Origin: DUAL01 sp036012565
Lineage (GTDB): Bacteria; Bacteroidota; Bacteroidia; Flavobacteriales; BACL11
DNA length: 6,866 bases
Assembly: GCA_036012565.1 (NCBI GenBank)
Contig: DASCPP010000027.1
Location: forward strand, 1-6,866
Direction of reading: 5' to 3'
Position numbers and translations under genes: made by a program. Shown here piece after piece: positions 1 through 6,666 of the stretch; within the stretch, counting starts at the first letter, position 1, and each line of letters begins with the position of its first letter. Under the pieces are notes generated by a model. The model was given only the letters and a program-made list of their open reading frames with translations, had not been told where the DNA came from and did not search any database.

Positions 1-235
1 GGCTATTGGAGCTCATAATAATGATGGAAATGGCACTGAGGCTGGCCATGTAAGAATCTATAACTGGGATGGATCTTCTTGGACTCAAGTAGGCAATGAT
101 ATAGATGGAGAAGCAGCTAGTGATCGTAGTGGCCACTCTGTGTCTCTTTCATCAAGATTAGGGGAAAGAAAAGTGGCTATTGGTGCTCCTTTTGCAGATG
201 ATGGAAATGGTATTGCTGGTCATGTAAGAATCTAT
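1..235 (+). repeat. In-frame repeat pair inside the FG-GAP-like gene (174-bp period)
   Basis: A 61-bp block at 1-61 recurs at 175-235. Both copies begin ggctattgg, share the core gatgatggaaatgg (first copy aatgatggaaatgg), and end catgtaagaatctat. The period is 174 bp (58 codons), so the repeats stay in frame. The middle of the unit differs by a compensated 3-nt shift. The array probably extends leftwards out of the window. Such arrays often break short-read assemblies, which may explain why the window begins here. Confidence 0.6.
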
Positions 236-400
236 CATTCTCCTAATGCTACAACTGCTATTAATGAACTTAATTCCCTTAAAAGAAAATTACTTGAAGT
301 AGTTGATATATTAGGTAGAAATGCAAAAAGAACTAAGAACGAACCCCTGTTTTACATCTATGATGATGGATCTGTTGAGAAGAAAATAATTATTGAATAA
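2..400 (+). CDS. Secreted FG-GAP-like repeat protein, C-terminal end (5' truncated by window)
   Basis: The frame is open from the first complete codon at position 2 to a TAA at 398-400, giving 132 residues with no start in the window. Internal ATGs, such as the one at 140, fall inside a repeat and are not true starts. Two copies of a repeat are visible, each opening AIGA, passing through DDGNG or NDGNG and ending AGHVRIY, 58 residues apart. Between them lies a WDGSSWTQVG...DIDGEAASDRSGHSVSLSS segment. This resembles the FG-GAP/beta-propeller-type repeats of Bacteroidota surface proteins. After the repeats comes a short helical stretch (NELNSLKRKLLEVV), then a tail with DILGR, LFYIYDDGSVEKK and a final hydrophobic IIIE. 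That layout resembles a type IX secretion C-terminal sorting domain, so export to the cell surface is inferred. The ligand and role are unknown. It converges with the efflux operon and shows no functional link to it. Confidence 0.75.
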   Translation, partial: AIGAHNNDGNGTEAGHVRIYNWDGSSWTQVGNDIDGEAASDRSGHSVSLSSRLGERKVAIGAPFADDGNGIAGHVRIYHSPNATTAINELNSLKRKLLEVVDILGRNAKRTKNEPLFYIYDDGSVEKKIIIE

Positions 401-404
401 ATAA

Positions 405-434
405 AAACCCACTCATTTGAGTAGGTTTATTTTT
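405..434. terminator. Bidirectional intrinsic terminator between convergent genes
   Basis: The left arm AAACCC-ACTCA (405-415) pairs with the right arm TGAGT-A-GGTTT (418-428). There is one C/A mismatch, and the apparent loop is very small, so the innermost pair is probably open. A T-rich run (430-434) follows on the plus strand, and a T run (the complement of 403-407) follows on the minus strand. It lies 4 nt after the stop of the repeat-protein gene and about 20 nt past the stop of the outer-membrane channel gene, where a shared terminator for two converging transcripts is expected. Confidence 0.75.
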
Positions 435-452
435 GGGGTGCTTAATAAGAAG

Positions 453-1784
453 TTAATGCTTCAATAGAAATTGTTGATTGAAATCCTGAATAATACCACC
501 AGTAATCTTAAGCAACGCAATTTTACTTTCCATCAAATTATAGGCTGACTGTTGCGCATTGATGCCAGAGTTAATATAGACAATCTCAATATCTCTTAAC
601 ATAAAAGAATTGATTGTTCCTCTTTTTTGCTTATCAGTTGCTAAATTGTAGTTTGTTTCAGCAATTTTAAATGCTTTTTGGTTTAAGCTAAAGGCGGTAA
701 TACGACTGTTGTATTTATCATTAGTTAATGATAATTGAAGCAAGACTTCTCTCTTTATTTTTTCGTATTGCAATTCATTAACTTCCTTTTGCACTTTTAC
801 TTTTCTAAGAGTATTGTACAATTTACCACCATTAAATAACCTGTAATTAACTGAGAAATTAGCAAAATAATTAATACTTTTTCCAGTGTTATCCATTTCA
901 TTGGCTAATTCTCCAATGTCATATGTGCTTTTATTGTAAGCTGCCCCTGAGTTAACAGATACCATTGGATAAAATGCCGCTTTTGATAGGAGAATATCCT
1001 GTTTAGCCAGTTGTATATTGTAATACTGGTTTTTGATGTTTGTATTATTAGCAAGCGTGCTAGATTTTAAATCTTCATAATTAAATAGTCTTATTTCAGT
1101 ATCAATCCCATCAGTAAGAGTCCATTTAGTATCTACATCTTTTCCAAGAGTTAGGTTGAGGTTTTTTACTGAATTGGTATAGTTTAATTGTTGCATAATA
1201 AGGTTTGAACTATCAGTTAGCATAGCATTCTCAATTTGTAATAAATCAATTCTGCTACTTACGCCAATATCATATTTTGTTTGCTGATATTCTAGGCGAT
1301 TTTTTGCCAATTTCACAACTTTTTGCAATAACTCGAACCTTTCTTTTTGTAACACACAGTTGTAATACTGTAAGATGATGCCTTGTATGGTATTTTCAAT
1401 AGTAAGGGTAGCATTATTGTTGCTGATCTCCTCTATGTTTTGCAGTTTTGCTTTATTTGCTCTTATAGCAAAACCATTAAAAAGTGTCCAGCTAACATTT
1501 GCATTACCATTTATTGCTTCTGATCTTAGCTCATAAGGCATAAATGATGTTGGATTTTTTGTTTGGTCTGAGAGCGCTTCTTCCTTTTTAGCTGATAGAT
1601 TAATAGTTGGTAGTGCTCCAGCATTTGCCCAATTGTTATTTATCTGGTTTATCTTTTGATTCTTTTCACTAATCTGTATCTCATAATTTTCTTGCAAACC
1701 GATTTTAATTGCATCCATAAGACTAAGCCCATTTTGGGCAAAAAGTAGATTGGGAAATAATAGTAATATAATGTATTTTTTCAT
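453..1784 (-). CDS. TolC-type outer membrane efflux channel protein
   Basis: A 443-residue protein of normal length for the outer-membrane factor family. The N-terminus MKKYIILLLFPNLLFAQNG is a signal peptide, probably cut after LLFA (residue 16). It carries two related halves, as TolC proteins do. The first has SWTLFNGFAIRANKAKLQ (98-115) and the second has VNYRLFNGGKLYNTLRKVKVQ (312-332); each is a membrane beta-strand motif leading into a long periplasmic helix. Other family-typical segments are the QQTKYDIGVSSRIDLLQIE stretch (167-185) and NLTLGKD (210-216). The role is the exit duct of a tripartite pump, docking with the membrane fusion protein and RND pump encoded just upstream. Its ATG overlaps the pump gene's stop by 1 nt (TAATG), implying translational coupling. 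It is the last gene of the operon, followed by the terminator. C143 is unusual for this family, and its role is unknown. Confidence 0.93.
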   Translation of the reverse strand: MKKYIILLLFPNLLFAQNGLSLMDAIKIGLQENYEIQISEKNQKINQINNNWANAGALPTINLSAKKEEALSDQTKNPTSFMPYELRSEAINGNANVSWTLFNGFAIRANKAKLQNIEEISNNNATLTIENTIQGIILQYYNCVLQKERFELLQKVVKLAKNRLEYQQTKYDIGVSSRIDLLQIENAMLTDSSNLIMQQLNYTNSVKNLNLTLGKDVDTKWTLTDGIDTEIRLFNYEDLKSSTLANNTNIKNQYYNIQLAKQDILLSKAAFYPMVSVNSGAAYNKSTYDIGELANEMDNTGKSINYFANFSVNYRLFNGGKLYNTLRKVKVQKEVNELQYEKIKREVLLQLSLTNDKYNSRITAFSLNQKAFKIAETNYNLATDKQKRGTINSFMLRDIEIVYINSGINAQQSAYNLMESKIALLKITGGIIQDFNQQFLLKH

Positions 1785-4700
1785 TAGTCTTCTATTTCAA
1801 TTTGTCGTTTTTGTAACTTGGTATATGGCTCAACTTCTATTTTAGTTGGTGGTATTTCTCCTCCGTACCATAACCACCATCTAGCACGCCTGATATCATT
1901 AAAATACATGATAAGAGACGGGAAGTAGAATAGGAGTATTATTGTTCCGAAAAGAACACCAAAAGCTACTGATATTGCCATTGGTATCAAAAATTGAGCT
2001 TGGAAACTTTTCTCTAGAATTAATGGGGATAATCCAACAAAGGTTGTTATGGTGGTTAGTATAATTGCTCTGAATCTGCTTTTACCAGCAGCAACTACTG
2101 CATCAGACATATTCATTCCATCTGTAAGGTTACGGTTGTATTTATCCAACATTACTACTGCATCATTTACTAAAATACCGATAAGTGCAACAACTCCCCA
2201 TACACTCATAATTGAGAAAGGTTTTCCAATAATTCCGTGTCCTAAAATAGCACTAAATACACCTATAGGAACTACCATTAATATTAATCTTGCTTGATAA
2301 AATGATTTGAAGTTTAATGAGATAGTTAGTACAATAAGAATAATACTTATTAAGAATGCAATCCCTAATCTTTTCCCGCTATCGGCTGCATTCTCTGCTT
2401 GTCCCATTACTTTATAAGAAACATTAGGGAAGAACATTTTAATGTTGCTGAGGTATTCTTTTTCAATTTGTTCATTTACTTCTCCAGAAAACTCAGCATT
2501 ATAAAGTGAGGCATCAACACGAATTTCTTTAGTTCCGTTAATATGATTTATTTTTACTCTTCCTCTTTTGTACTCATAATTTGCAACTTCCTCAAGAGGT
2601 ATTAAAGCTCCTGATAAGGTCTTAATTTTTACTTTATTTAAATCTTCTATACTGTTTCTGTTTTCTTCAGGATATCTGAGCCATATTTTCACCTCATCTC
2701 TTCCAATAATTAATCTCTGAACTTCCTCCCCAAAGAATCCTTGTCTTATTTGCTTTAATACAGTAACCTCATTAAGTCCAAGGGCATAAGCTTTCTTTTT
2801 AAGAGTAAGATGAATTTCTCTATTTCCAACCCCACCATTATCCATTACTTCTTTTACCATATTGATGCCGGATATTTTTTCTTTTAACCAGTTTACGGAT
2901 TCTTTTAGTTCTGTATCATTTTCTGATTGTAATGATATTGAAACCTCTTTACCGAATTGTTGCATTCCACCAACAGATATTTTTTCCATTAATGCAATAG
3001 AGTCAGGATGTATTCTTCTTTGTATCTCATTTGAAATCTCAATTGTTGAGATAAGGTCATTTTCTTTAGTATTTAGTCTTATAGAACCTACATGAGGACC
3101 CGAAACACCTAGATTCTCTGTAAAACCAACAGTTAATGAAATATCAGTAATTATAGTATCATTGTATTCTTCAATTATTTCTTTATGATAGTCATTTATT
3201 ATTGAGTCACAATACCAAAGGAATTTTTCTGTCCGGAATTCTCTTTCACCAGGTTTATATGAAAACTCAATTTTTACTTCATTAAAAGGTATAGAGGGAA
3301 AGAAAGTCCATCTAATGACTCCACTAATAAATAGTATTAGTATTAAAATTATAAATATAAAAGGAGTCCAAACGTGTCTTCTGTAGTTTTTTACAAATCT
3401 GGTGTTTATCTTACTATACTTGTTTCTTAGTTTCACTACTAACTTCTCTACTTTTTGTTTTATCTTACTAAAAAATGAAGTAGATTCTTCTTGTAGAACT
3501 CTCTTGTAGGCTAAATGCGAAGGTAGAACTAAAAAGGCTTCAATTAGAGAGAATAGGAGAGCAGCAATTACACTAAATGCCATTTCCTGCATCATTTCCA
3601 TTTGTCCACCAACAAAAAGAAGTGTAGAAAAAGCAAAAACGGTTGTAAGTACAGATGTTAAAACAGGAGTAACAACTTCCATAGTTCCATCCAGTGCAGC
3701 TTTCATTGGGCTTTTCCCTCTTTCGAAATGGCTATAAATGTTTTCTGCAATTACAATTCCATCATCAACAAGTATTCCAACAACCAAAATCATACCAAAT
3801 AATGAAATCATATTGATAGTCATACCATATAATAACCCAATAGAGATCATACCAACAAATGAAAATGGAATACCAAAAGCTACCCATAATGATAGCCTGA
3901 ATGAAAGAAATAGTCCTAAGATTACTAATACTAATAATAGACCTATAATTAAATTTTTACTTAGGGTCTCAATTCTTTGGTCAAGCATATCTGAGAATTG
4001 AAATAGTGTAATAATCTCATATCCTTCATTTTCTGCATTGAATGCCTTAATATAACTTTCAATGGAAGAGGCTATCTTTTTAATATCTTCTTCAGGAGTT
4101 TTTTTAATTAAAAAACTAATGGACCTTTTTCCGTTAACATAGGACATTATAGGGATATCAGAGAATTCGACTTCTACTTTGGCTAGATCTTTTAATCTAG
4201 TGATATCTCCATTTCTATCAGAAAAGACAACAATTTCTTGTATTTCTTCTGCAGTGGTCTTTCTGTTATTAGATCGAATAATAATTTCATCTTTTTGAGT
4301 TTTTACACTACCACCAGAGATATCTATATTACTCCTTTTAATTGCTGCAGAAATTATATCAAAAGTTAGCTTATATCTTAATAATTGTTCTTCATCAATT
4401 TCTACAGAGATAATTATTGGAGCATATCCGATAACTTGTATTTGACTTATTTCATCATCATTGAGTAAATCTTGTTCTATTTTATCTGATTTTTCTTTAA
4501 GTAACCACAAATCATCAGGTCCATTTAGAGCATAATAACCTACCATATTACCCATTCCTCCCATTCCTCTTGACTTTTGCTTTTGAATGGTTGGTTTTTC
4601 GGCTCCTTGAGGGAAAGAGTAAATCGCATCAACAGAGTTTTTCACATCTTGTAAAACCTCATCAATATCAAACCCTTCATAAACCTCAACAGTAACCCTT

Positions 4701-4969
4701 GACATATTTTCTGATGAGGCAGAGGTAATTTCTTCTACACCTTCAATTCCGTTTAATGATTCCTCAATTCTGGTAGTAATTCCTTCTTCAATTTCTTCTG
4801 GTGAAGCTCCAGGATACGATACATTTACATAAACTCTATTAGGGGGTAGTTCCGGAAAGAATGATTGAGGCATCATTACAAAACTCAAAATACCAGCTAT
4901 AGCAGTAATAATTATCACTGCATTAGCATAGATTGGATATTTTATAAAATAAGCAATTAACTTTTTCAT
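1784..4969 (-). CDS. RND-family inner membrane efflux pump (AcrB/HAE1-like)
   Basis: A 1061-residue protein of standard RND length, with the expected order of parts: TM1 (about 12-32), a first periplasmic domain containing NVSYPGASPEEIEE (49-62), TM2-6 (about 338-485), TM7 (about 532-552), a second periplasmic domain, and TM8-12 (about 868-1019). TM4 has GILVDDGIVIAEN (398-410), so D402 and D403 match the proton-relay aspartates of AcrB. In TM10 the position of AcrB's lysine is occupied by the ND pair in GILVNDAVVM (N935, D936), a variation known outside the classic AcrB group. A methionine- and glycine-rich stretch, SRGMGGMGNMVG (133-144), lies in the porter domain. The protein takes substrate from the periplasm or membrane and drives it out using protons. 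The substrate is not deducible, and a drug, detergent or metal are all possible. The gene starts 1 nt after the fusion-protein stop. Confidence 0.95.
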   Translation of the reverse strand: MKKLIAYFIKYPIYANAVIIITAIAGILSFVMMPQSFFPELPPNRVYVNVSYPGASPEEIEEGITTRIEESLNGIEGVEEITSASSENMSRVTVEVYEGFDIDEVLQDVKNSVDAIYSFPQGAEKPTIQKQKSRGMGGMGNMVGYYALNGPDDLWLLKEKSDKIEQDLLNDDEISQIQVIGYAPIIISVEIDEEQLLRYKLTFDIISAAIKRSNIDISGGSVKTQKDEIIIRSNNRKTTAEEIQEIVVFSDRNGDITRLKDLAKVEVEFSDIPIMSYVNGKRSISFLIKKTPEEDIKKIASSIESYIKAFNAENEGYEIITLFQFSDMLDQRIETLSKNLIIGLLLVLVILGLFLSFRLSLWVAFGIPFSFVGMISIGLLYGMTINMISLFGMILVVGILVDDGIVIAENIYSHFERGKSPMKAALDGTMEVVTPVLTSVLTTVFAFSTLLFVGGQMEMMQEMAFSVIAALLFSLIEAFLVLPSHLAYKRVLQEESTSFFSKIKQKVEKLVVKLRNKYSKINTRFVKNYRRHVWTPFIFIILILILFISGVIRWTFFPSIPFNEVKIEFSYKPGEREFRTEKFLWYCDSIINDYHKEIIEEYNDTIITDISLTVGFTENLGVSGPHVGSIRLNTKENDLISTIEISNEIQRRIHPDSIALMEKISVGGMQQFGKEVSISLQSENDTELKESVNWLKEKISGINMVKEVMDNGGVGNREIHLTLKKKAYALGLNEVTVLKQIRQGFFGEEVQRLIIGRDEVKIWLRYPEENRNSIEDLNKVKIKTLSGALIPLEEVANYEYKRGRVKINHINGTKEIRVDASLYNAEFSGEVNEQIEKEYLSNIKMFFPNVSYKVMGQAENAADSGKRLGIAFLISIILIVLTISLNFKSFYQARLILMVVPIGVFSAILGHGIIGKPFSIMSVWGVVALIGILVNDAVVMLDKYNRNLTDGMNMSDAVVAAGKSRFRAIILTTITTFVGLSPLILEKSFQAQFLIPMAISVAFGVLFGTIILLFYFPSLIMYFNDIRRARWWLWYGGEIPPTKIEVEPYTKLQKRQIEIED

Positions 4970-4970
4970 C

Positions 4971-6131
4971 TTATTTTATAATTGGATTTACAATAGTTCC
5001 TTCTTTGGTATCAATAAGTGGTTCGCTTACAATCAATGTATTATTGATAATATTATCTGCTATCACATTATTCCCTTGGGTGGAGATTATGTTTAAATCA
5101 AATATCTCTAATTTATTTTCTGCATTTACAATAAATATTTTGTTTTTTGAGAAAATAGCTCTTCTTGGTATCTTACATACATTATTTGTTGTGATTGAAG
5201 ATATTGTTGCATCAAGATACATTCCATTATAAAGGAAATCTGTATCAGAATTGATTGATACAAAAACTGATATATTTTGTGTGTTTTCATTTATAAAATT
5301 TCCTTTTCTGATAACAGAACCTTTAAATGTATTTGTTCCATCAGTTAAGCTAACTTTACTTCCTAATTCTATAAAGTCAATTTCTGAAGTACTTACTGCA
5401 AGTTCAACCTCCATATTTCCGTTTCTTATAACATCAATTACAGGGCTTCCCATATTTACATTTGCTCCTATATCGGTGTATGATTTCGAAATAACACCAG
5501 TAAAAGTGGCACGAACTGTATATTTTTTCAATTTTTCATCATCTGATCTTACTGATAAGTATTCTGCCATAATTCCTCTTGAGATAATAAAGTTCTTTTC
5601 TTTTGATGTAGTAGTCTCAGGGAAATCTGAAATAGGGGAGCTTAAAGAGATAGAATTAAAGAACTCATCCCATTTAGTATATTCTGGAGGAAAATCTAGT
5701 TTTATATCTGCCAGGTTAGAAGAAAGTAGATTCATAAAATTACTTTTTTTAGCATTAGCTAAAAGTTCAATATCGGTACTTTTAACTTTGAATAAAATAT
5801 CACCTTTACGGAATTTAGTTCCTTTTTTAATTGAGAAGTTTCCTTCTAACTTTCCACTAACTTCAGATGAGATACTGATGTTATTTAATGAAACAACTCT
5901 ACCGGAGCTGCTTATTTCAGATTGTAGGCTTGTATTTCTAACTTTTCTTACTGAGACTGACTTAATTGTTTTTTCATGAACCATAGAGTCTGTAACTCTT
6001 GCTTTTCTTATTGTTTCAGCATTTTCTTCTCCATAGCTCATACCCATATTATAACTTATTGATGATACAAGCATGAAAGCTGCTAATATTAGTGCGCTTA
6101 CAATTATGATTAATAGTTTTCTTATTTTCAT
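4971..6131 (-). CDS. Periplasmic membrane fusion (adaptor) subunit of the RND efflux pump
   Basis: A 386-residue HlyD/AcrA-type adaptor. The N-terminus has one membrane helix (about 5-27) with no lipobox cysteine, so it is probably anchored by this helix and not lipidated. The first lipoyl half is at about 77-118 (SGRVVSLNNISISSEVSGKL, then GTKFRKGDILFKV). The second is at about 204-235 (KYTVRATFTGVISKSYTDIG, then VNMGSPVIDV). A beta-barrel domain follows (about 238-310), then a membrane-proximal domain with CKIPRRAIF (319-327). The stretch between the lipoyl halves (about 119-203) should form the helical hairpin; it contains an FPPEYTKWDEFF segment rather than a clean coiled coil. It links the inner-membrane pump to the outer-membrane channel. 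Its ATG overlaps the tetR stop by 4 nt (ATGA), and its stop is 1 nt before the pump start, so it is a tightly coupled operon member. Confidence 0.92.
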   Translation of the reverse strand: MKIRKLLIIIVSALILAAFMLVSSISYNMGMSYGEENAETIRKARVTDSMVHEKTIKSVSVRKVRNTSLQSEISSSGRVVSLNNISISSEVSGKLEGNFSIKKGTKFRKGDILFKVKSTDIELLANAKKSNFMNLLSSNLADIKLDFPPEYTKWDEFFNSISLSSPISDFPETTTSKEKNFIISRGIMAEYLSVRSDDEKLKKYTVRATFTGVISKSYTDIGANVNMGSPVIDVIRNGNMEVELAVSTSEIDFIELGSKVSLTDGTNTFKGSVIRKGNFINENTQNISVFVSINSDTDFLYNGMYLDATISSITTNNVCKIPRRAIFSKNKIFIVNAENKLEIFDLNIISTQGNNVIADNIINNTLIVSEPLIDTKEGTIVNPIIK

Positions 6132-6598
6132 TTTTTAATTAATTTTTCTATTGTTTTCCAAATCTTTTCTCCTTCTTTTTTAAGGTTGCTATCAAAGTTA
6201 CTTAGCTTCCAGTTTAGCACAGTTAACCTCATGCTTCCCATTATTATGATAGCTATTTGTTCAGCTGAAATATCAATTCGAATAGATCCTTCTTCTTGTC
6301 CTTCTTTAAGTATCTGTATGAGTCTTTGATTTCTTTTCTTTATCATTTTCTGTATTACATCTGAGATAAAGTACTGAAAGCTACTTTCTGAGAAAATTAT
6401 AGTAATAATAGAAGGGTTTTCCTGAAAATGATTGAATTGAAAATATATTATAGCTTTTAGTTTTTCTATTGAGGAGATATCCAATTTTAAGATACTAAAA
6501 ATACCATTTCTTATTATTTCTCTCTGGAAGAGCAGAACGGATTTAATTATTTCTGTTTTATCTTTAAAATGTCGATAAATAGCCGGTTCTGAGAAGGA
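6128..6598 (-). CDS. TetR/AcrR-family regulator, C-terminal part, severed from its start
   Basis: Reading leftwards from 6598, the frame gives SFSEPAIYRHFKDKTEII, the second half of a TetR helix-turn-helix with its YRHF hallmark. A helical C-terminal domain follows, ending in ...ENLIKK-like lysines and a TGA at 6128-6130: 156 residues. There is no in-frame ATG above it. The frame stays open only to a TGA at 6623-6625, through YLFRKNKR, which is not TetR-like. The missing first 35 residues are encoded on the opposite strand at 6667-6771. The only plausible local start is a TTG at 6484, which would give a 118-residue piece with no DNA-binding domain. The intact protein would be a 191-residue repressor of this efflux operon, with the C-terminal domain binding ligand and forming dimers. 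The stop overlaps the fusion-protein start by 4 nt. As shown it is either the OFF state of a switch or the product of a chimeric join. Confidence 0.8.
   Translation of the reverse strand, partial: SFSEPAIYRHFKDKTEIIKSVLLFQREIIRNGIFSILKLDISSIEKLKAIIYFQFNHFQENPSIITIIFSESSFQYFISDVIQKMIKKRNQRLIQILKEGQEEGSIRIDISAEQIAIIIMGSMRLTVLNWKLSNFDSNLKKEGEKIWKTIEKLIKK
6504..6598 (-). repeat. Left arm of a perfect inverted repeat (at least 95 bp)
   Basis: Base-by-base reading shows 6504-6598 is the exact reverse complement of 6772-6866 (coordinates of paired bases sum to 13370), with no mismatch. It covers TetR codons 36 to 66 plus the first two bases of the next, in frame on the minus strand. The inner boundary is sharp: beyond 6598 the sequence no longer matches the partner arm apart from a short offset AAGAT. 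The outer boundary cannot be defined because the partner ends at the window edge. Confidence 0.97.
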
Positions 6599-6632
6599 TC
6601 TTTTATTTTTTCTAAATAAATATCATAATGTT

Positions 6633-6650
6633 AGTTAGTATTCACTAACT
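6633..6650. promoter_or_regulatory. Palindromic operator candidate (AGTTAGT-attc-ACTAACT)
   Basis: A perfect 7-bp inverted repeat with a 4-bp spacer, 18 bp in all, ending 4 nt before the TAnnTTTG promoter element and 16 nt before the regulator's start codon. TetR-family dimers bind palindromes of about this size, usually overlapping their own promoter. The position indicates autorepression and, in the joined orientation, repression of the whole efflux operon. Binding is inferred from position and symmetry only. Confidence 0.7.
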
Positions 6651-6654
6651 TTTA

Positions 6655-6662
6655 TATCTTTG
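6655..6662 (+). promoter_or_regulatory. Bacteroidota-type -7 promoter element TATCTTTG
   Basis: TATCTTTG matches the TAnnTTTG -7 consensus of Bacteroidota primary sigma factors. A good -33 TTTG/TTG partner is not seen; the expected place falls in the left edge of the operator (around 6631-6635). The element ends 4 nt before the ATG at 6667, so the transcript should start at or within a few bases of the start codon, giving a leaderless or nearly leaderless mRNA. It points away from the efflux genes in this orientation, and I see no comparable element pointing towards them in 6599-6666. Confidence 0.6.
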
Positions 6663-6666
6663 CCAC

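Noticed and set aside
140..400. A separate small 86-residue gene starting at the ATG at 140
   Set aside because: The frame is open all the way to the window's left edge and the sequence before 140 encodes the same repeat, so this ATG is internal.
4500..4580. Assigning the pump as a copper or silver exporter from its Met/Gly-rich segment
   Set aside because: The segment is short, lacks the known metal-binding methionine triad context of CusA as far as can be seen, and no metal chaperone or metal regulator gene is nearby. A TetR regulator fits organic substrates at least as well.
5251..5979. A 242-codon open frame on the plus strand
   Set aside because: It lies wholly antisense to the membrane fusion gene, has hydrophobic low-complexity composition with no recognisable domain, and is explained by the AT-rich codons of the real gene. 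The same holds for the shorter plus-strand frames at 2049, 2862, 3738 and 5005.
6602..6620. Hairpin TTTATTT-tttct-AAATAAA as a terminator or recombinase site
   Set aside because: The stem is seven A/T pairs only, is not followed by a convincing T run on either strand, and such pairs are expected by chance in DNA this AT-rich.
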